A DNA stretch of 64,000 nucleotides from JBCBGF01 sp039193455 (GTDB taxonomy: Bacteria > Pseudomonadota > Alphaproteobacteria > Rhodobacterales > Rhodobacteraceae): NCBI GenBank assembly GCA_039193455.1, contig JBCCWO010000006.1, positions 1 to 64,000 of the forward strand, written 5' to 3'. A model generated the notes under the pieces. The model was not told where the DNA came from, did no database searches, and saw nothing but the letters and a program-made list of their open reading frames with translations. Position 1 is the stretch's first letter. Every line of letters starts with the position of its first letter. The translations under genes were made by a program, and so were the position numbers. Positions 61,337-64,000 of the stretch are shown piece after piece.

Positions 61337-62849
61337 CAGAAGCCTCGGCAAGGTGTTTACGGTCTATCTTGCCAGTGGCGGTTCGTTTGAACTCGGGCAG
61401 GACACGAAGAATGGTTGGCACCGCTTGGGGCGGCAAGTTTTGGGCGGCAAAGGCGCGCAGATCGGCGCTGTCCGCATCGATGTCAGGCGGCGCGGTGATG
61501 TAGACGGCAATGCGAGGGGGGTTTCCGGATACGACGGCCGCCGCCTCGGACACGTCGGGGTGGCGGGCCATCACCAGTTCGATTTCGTCGAGTTCGATCC
61601 GGAAACCGCGCACCTTCACCTGGCGGTCGGACCGGCCGAGAAAGTGCAGCTCGCCCCCGTCATCCCGGCGCACCAGATCGCCGGTGCGATAGTACCGGCG
61701 CGCAGGGGCGTTGCCGATGGACCGGAAGGCCGCGGCGTTGCGGGTGTCATCGTTCCAGTAGCCTGCCATCATCGCTGGGGTTGCCACGTAAAGCTCACCC
61801 TCATCAGCGGGCGTGTCATCATCAAGGATCACCAGATCCGCGTGATCGCAGGGTGTCCCGATCGAGATCGGTGCCTCGGTCAGGTCGGCAAGATCGAGGT
61901 GTTTGAAGCTGCACTGGTTCACCTCGGCGGGTCCGTACGAGTTGCTGAACCGCGCGTTGGGCGTGTGCGCCCCAAAGGCGCGCAGCTGGCCCGGCAGCAT
62001 CGGCTCGCCGCCAAACACCACCCACCGCAGCGCTGAAAAGTCCCGATTCTGAAGCGCGCCACGCTCGACCAGCTGGATCAGAGCATGAGGAACCGAGTAC
62101 CAGATCGTCATCCACTCTTGCTCGATCAACTGCGCAAGGCTCGCGGGCAGCTTCATATGCATCTCGGATATGATGACCGTGGTCGCGCCGGCGAATGGCC
62201 CGCTGAACATGTCAAACGTGGACATATCGAAATGAAGCGGAGAGTGGTTGCTGAGGCGGTCGTCCGGTGTCAGGCCATAGAGCGCAACGGACATCCGAAC
62301 ATAGGCCAAGCCGCTTTTGTGCGTATGGGTGATGCCTTTGGGTGTGCCGGTGCTGCCAGACGTAAAGATGATGTAGGCCACATCGTCGGGTGCCCGTGGC
62401 CGCAGGTCAACCGGCTGGGGAGGCTTTAGAGCCGCGTGTATCGGGGTTCCGTCGCTCGCCAGCACCGTGGTCAGATCCGGGACCCGCGCTGTCACCTCTT
62501 CGAACACGCTTTGCTTACGTTCTTGCGAGACCATGGCCTTTATCCCGCAGGCCTGGGCAATCTGAACCAATCGTTCAACCGGCGCACCGGGGTCCATCGG
62601 GACATAGGCCGCACCGGCGCGCATGATCCCGTAAATGGCGAGGGCACTGTCGAGCGATTTGTCGACGAATACGCCCACGCGGTCGCCGGTTTGAACGCCA
62701 TTCGCCCACAGCGCCTGCGCCAGTCGATCGGCACCTGCGTCGAGGGCCCCATAGCTCAGCGTTGCATCGCCAAAGGTGAAGGCCACCGCGTCGGGTGCCC
62801 GCTTCGCCCAGATGGCGGCGATATCGTCGATATACTGAGCCTCGATCAT
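61329..62849 (-). CDS. stand-alone amino-acid adenylation enzyme
   Basis: 506 residues. Motifs: FTSGSTGTPKG (162-172), HFDMSTFDM with Asp208 at the amino-acid Asp position, NSYGPAEVN (303-311), YYRTGDLVRRDDGGELHFLG (386-405), TGKIDRKHL with Lys494. No C or PCP domain is attached. It resembles discrete adenylating enzymes such as prolyl-AMP ligases of pyrrole pathways, which work with a free carrier protein; here the carrier gene follows. It starts on the last base of the upstream stop (TGATG type). Its substrate is not resolved. Confidence 0.9.
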   Translation of the reverse strand: MIEAQYIDDIAAIWAKRAPDAVAFTFGDATLSYGALDAGADRLAQALWANGVQTGDRVGVFVDKSLDSALAIYGIMRAGAAYVPMDPGAPVERLVQIAQACGIKAMVSQERKQSVFEEVTARVPDLTTVLASDGTPIHAALKPPQPVDLRPRAPDDVAYIIFTSGSTGTPKGITHTHKSGLAYVRMSVALYGLTPDDRLSNHSPLHFDMSTFDMFSGPFAGATTVIISEMHMKLPASLAQLIEQEWMTIWYSVPHALIQLVERGALQNRDFSALRWVVFGGEPMLPGQLRAFGAHTPNARFSNSYGPAEVNQCSFKHLDLADLTEAPISIGTPCDHADLVILDDDTPADEGELYVATPAMMAGYWNDDTRNAAAFRSIGNAPARRYYRTGDLVRRDDGGELHFLGRSDRQVKVRGFRIELDEIELVMARHPDVSEAAAVVSGNPPRIAVYITAPPDIDADSADLRAFAAQNLPPQAVPTILRVLPEFKRTATGKIDRKHLAEASDV

Positions 62850-64000
62850 CAGCTCACCAGACTGATCAGTGTTTGGCGCACCGGGCCGAGCACGTTGTAC
62901 GTGCGCTCAACAAACCAAAGCACCGCGACGGCGATCAACGCGACCGATCCCATGCGCAGTGCTAGGAACGGATAAGGCCGCCAGTTGCGCAATGCATAGA
63001 GGATGGGAAACGCGGCGAGGACGATCGCAAGTTGGCCGATTTCGAGCCCGATGCTGAAAGCGGTAAGGCCGACCGCCTTGGTGGTTGGGTCCGCCCCCAA
63101 AGGCGCCATGACACCCACATAGCCGAAGCCATGGAACAAGCCGTAGACAAACACCACGATCCAGGACCGCGTGTAGAGCGACGGCACAAGGTTGCCCAAC
63201 GCGACCAGCGCGATTGACAGGGCGATCACGCCCTCGACCAGCAAGGACGGCAAGCGCACCACGCCAAAGGCCGCCAGGCTAAGCGTGAATGCATGGGCCA
63301 GGGTAAAGATCGTGATAAGTCCGATCATGTTCATCAGGCTCTGTCTCGGGTTGGGCGACGGGGCCCAATGCGTGCCTTGCAAGACCATCGCCGCCGTCAC
63401 GAGCAGACTGGCCAGAAAAAGCAAGTGATCAAAGCCAAGCCAGATGTGCCAGATGCCGTGCAGCACAAAGGCCGCGAAGACGTCCCCCAGCGGCTCACCG
63501 ACTAGGTTCAGCGTTTGCGGGCCCATCCCGGGTGCGAAGGTCAGCGAGATGTGGCTCTCGTTTTTCCACACCCCGGTGCGCGAATTGCTCTCGATCAGGG
63601 CGTAACCCAGATGGTTGGGATCGATGTCGGCAAAGAGGAAGTCATACGAAAGATCGATGGTTTCAGGTGTTGCGCCAAGTTCGGGCACCGCGAAGCTAAA
63701 AAGCGCGAAGGTCGCAATGTCGGTTTCAAGGAAATCCACGCCTGTTGGCGCGATCGCATAGCTTTGACCCCCGGACAGAAGCGTCAGGCGTTCGGCGAGA
63801 TAGGCAAAGATCTCATCAGCGCGTGCCGCGATCTGATCGTTCGAGGGCGGGCCATCCGCACCTTCGAAGGTGAACACCTGAGCAAGATCTTTCGCGGTGA
63901 CTTCGAACCGGCCGGTCAGATCTTCGTCGGTGACCTGAAAGTAGATATAGCTTTCATCGATGCGGTGGGCGGAGGCGGGCGATGCGATAAGGGCCAGCGC
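62849..64000 (-). CDS. HupE/UreJ family membrane protein (5' end outside the window)
   Basis: At least 383 residues; the frame stays open to the right edge, where ALIASPASAHRIDESYIYFQ looks like a signal-peptide end. A periplasmic N-domain is followed by six or seven spans. HGIWHIWLGFDHLLFL (about 180-195 from the edge) and FGVVRLP, LFHGFGYVGVM with conserved His are hallmarks of HupE/UreJ_2. Some relatives transport nickel or cobalt, but most are untested. Overlaps the adenylation gene by 1 base, so it belongs to the NRPS operon. Confidence 0.8.
   Translation of the reverse strand, partial: ALALIASPASAHRIDESYIYFQVTDEDLTGRFEVTAKDLAQVFTFEGADGPPSNDQIAARADEIFAYLAERLTLLSGGQSYAIAPTGVDFLETDIATFALFSFAVPELGATPETIDLSYDFLFADIDPNHLGYALIESNSRTGVWKNESHISLTFAPGMGPQTLNLVGEPLGDVFAAFVLHGIWHIWLGFDHLLFLASLLVTAAMVLQGTHWAPSPNPRQSLMNMIGLITIFTLAHAFTLSLAAFGVVRLPSLLVEGVIALSIALVALGNLVPSLYTRSWIVVFVYGLFHGFGYVGVMAPLGADPTTKAVGLTAFSIGLEIGQLAIVLAAFPILYALRNWRPYPFLALRMGSVALIAVAVLWFVERTYNVLGPVRQTLISLVS

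Overview
The window looks like chromosomal DNA of a marine alphaproteobacterium of the Rhodobacteraceae (Roseobacter group). The evidence is uniformly high GC, a MipZ division ATPase, a DMSP demethylase (DmdA), the carnitine-to-glycine-betaine pathway, a complete urea transporter, hemP, and TrmD-RplS-RpmE. I see no rRNA, tRNA, CRISPR, insertion sequence or integrase. Coding density is high and many genes overlap by ATGA or GTGA, so most of the window is organised as short operons.

Layout. 0-5.6 kb: the start of a sarcosine/dimethylglycine dehydrogenase-like FAD enzyme, a secreted PHB-depolymerase-like esterase, panC-panB, a fatty-acid desaturase and a delta-class carbonic anhydrase. 5.7 kb: a probable minus-strand small RNA with two UUCG hairpins and an anti-Shine-Dalgarno-like linker. 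5.8-12.9 kb: overlapping genes xdhC, a molybdopterin-binding protein, a DNA exonuclease, gpmI, envC-like and ctpA. 13-17.3 kb: trmD-rplS-rpmE, a DUF1045 protein, mipZ and an unknown membrane protein. 17.4-22.4 kb: an XRE-cupin regulator followed by glxBCD-glnT (N-methylglutamate-synthase type). 22.5-28.2 kb: an aldo/keto reductase, amino-sugar catabolism (GlcNAc-kinase-like, SIS isomerase/deaminase, NagA), a sulfotransferase and a GntR regulator. 28.2-32.4 kb: a DUF2182/DUF1326 pair, an acyl-CoA synthetase and dmdA.

32.4-33.9 kb is an accessory island: a long leader followed by four tiny genes, one of them an XRE regulator. 33.9-37.1 kb is a cobalamin-riboswitch-controlled BtuFCD-type transporter with two overlapping His-rich micro-ORFs between riboswitch and transporter. 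37.2-37.6 kb carries hemP behind a cluster of TTTGTC/GACAAA half-sites. 37.7-42.1 kb is carnitine degradation (BKACE, thioesterase, carnitine dehydrogenase) plus a BCCT transporter. 42.2-48.8 kb is an exported unknown protein and urtABCDE. 49-51.8 kb holds small exported proteins and an ECF sigma/anti-sigma pair.

51.8-64 kb is the most unusual part: a biosynthetic cluster. A stand-alone adenylation enzyme and a discrete carrier protein feed two NRPS proteins (C-A-PCP and C-A-PCP-TE). The adenylation domain of the first NRPS is interrupted after motif A8 by a complete PP-loop ATP-pyrophosphatase domain related to sugar amidotransferases of the WbpG kind. A HupE/UreJ membrane protein lies upstream in the same operon. 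A convergent GT1-like glycosyltransferase, which seems to begin at a non-standard ATC codon, lies downstream. Together they suggest a small, possibly glycosylated tripeptide whose acyl or amide group is modified (thioamide or amidine type) on the assembly line.
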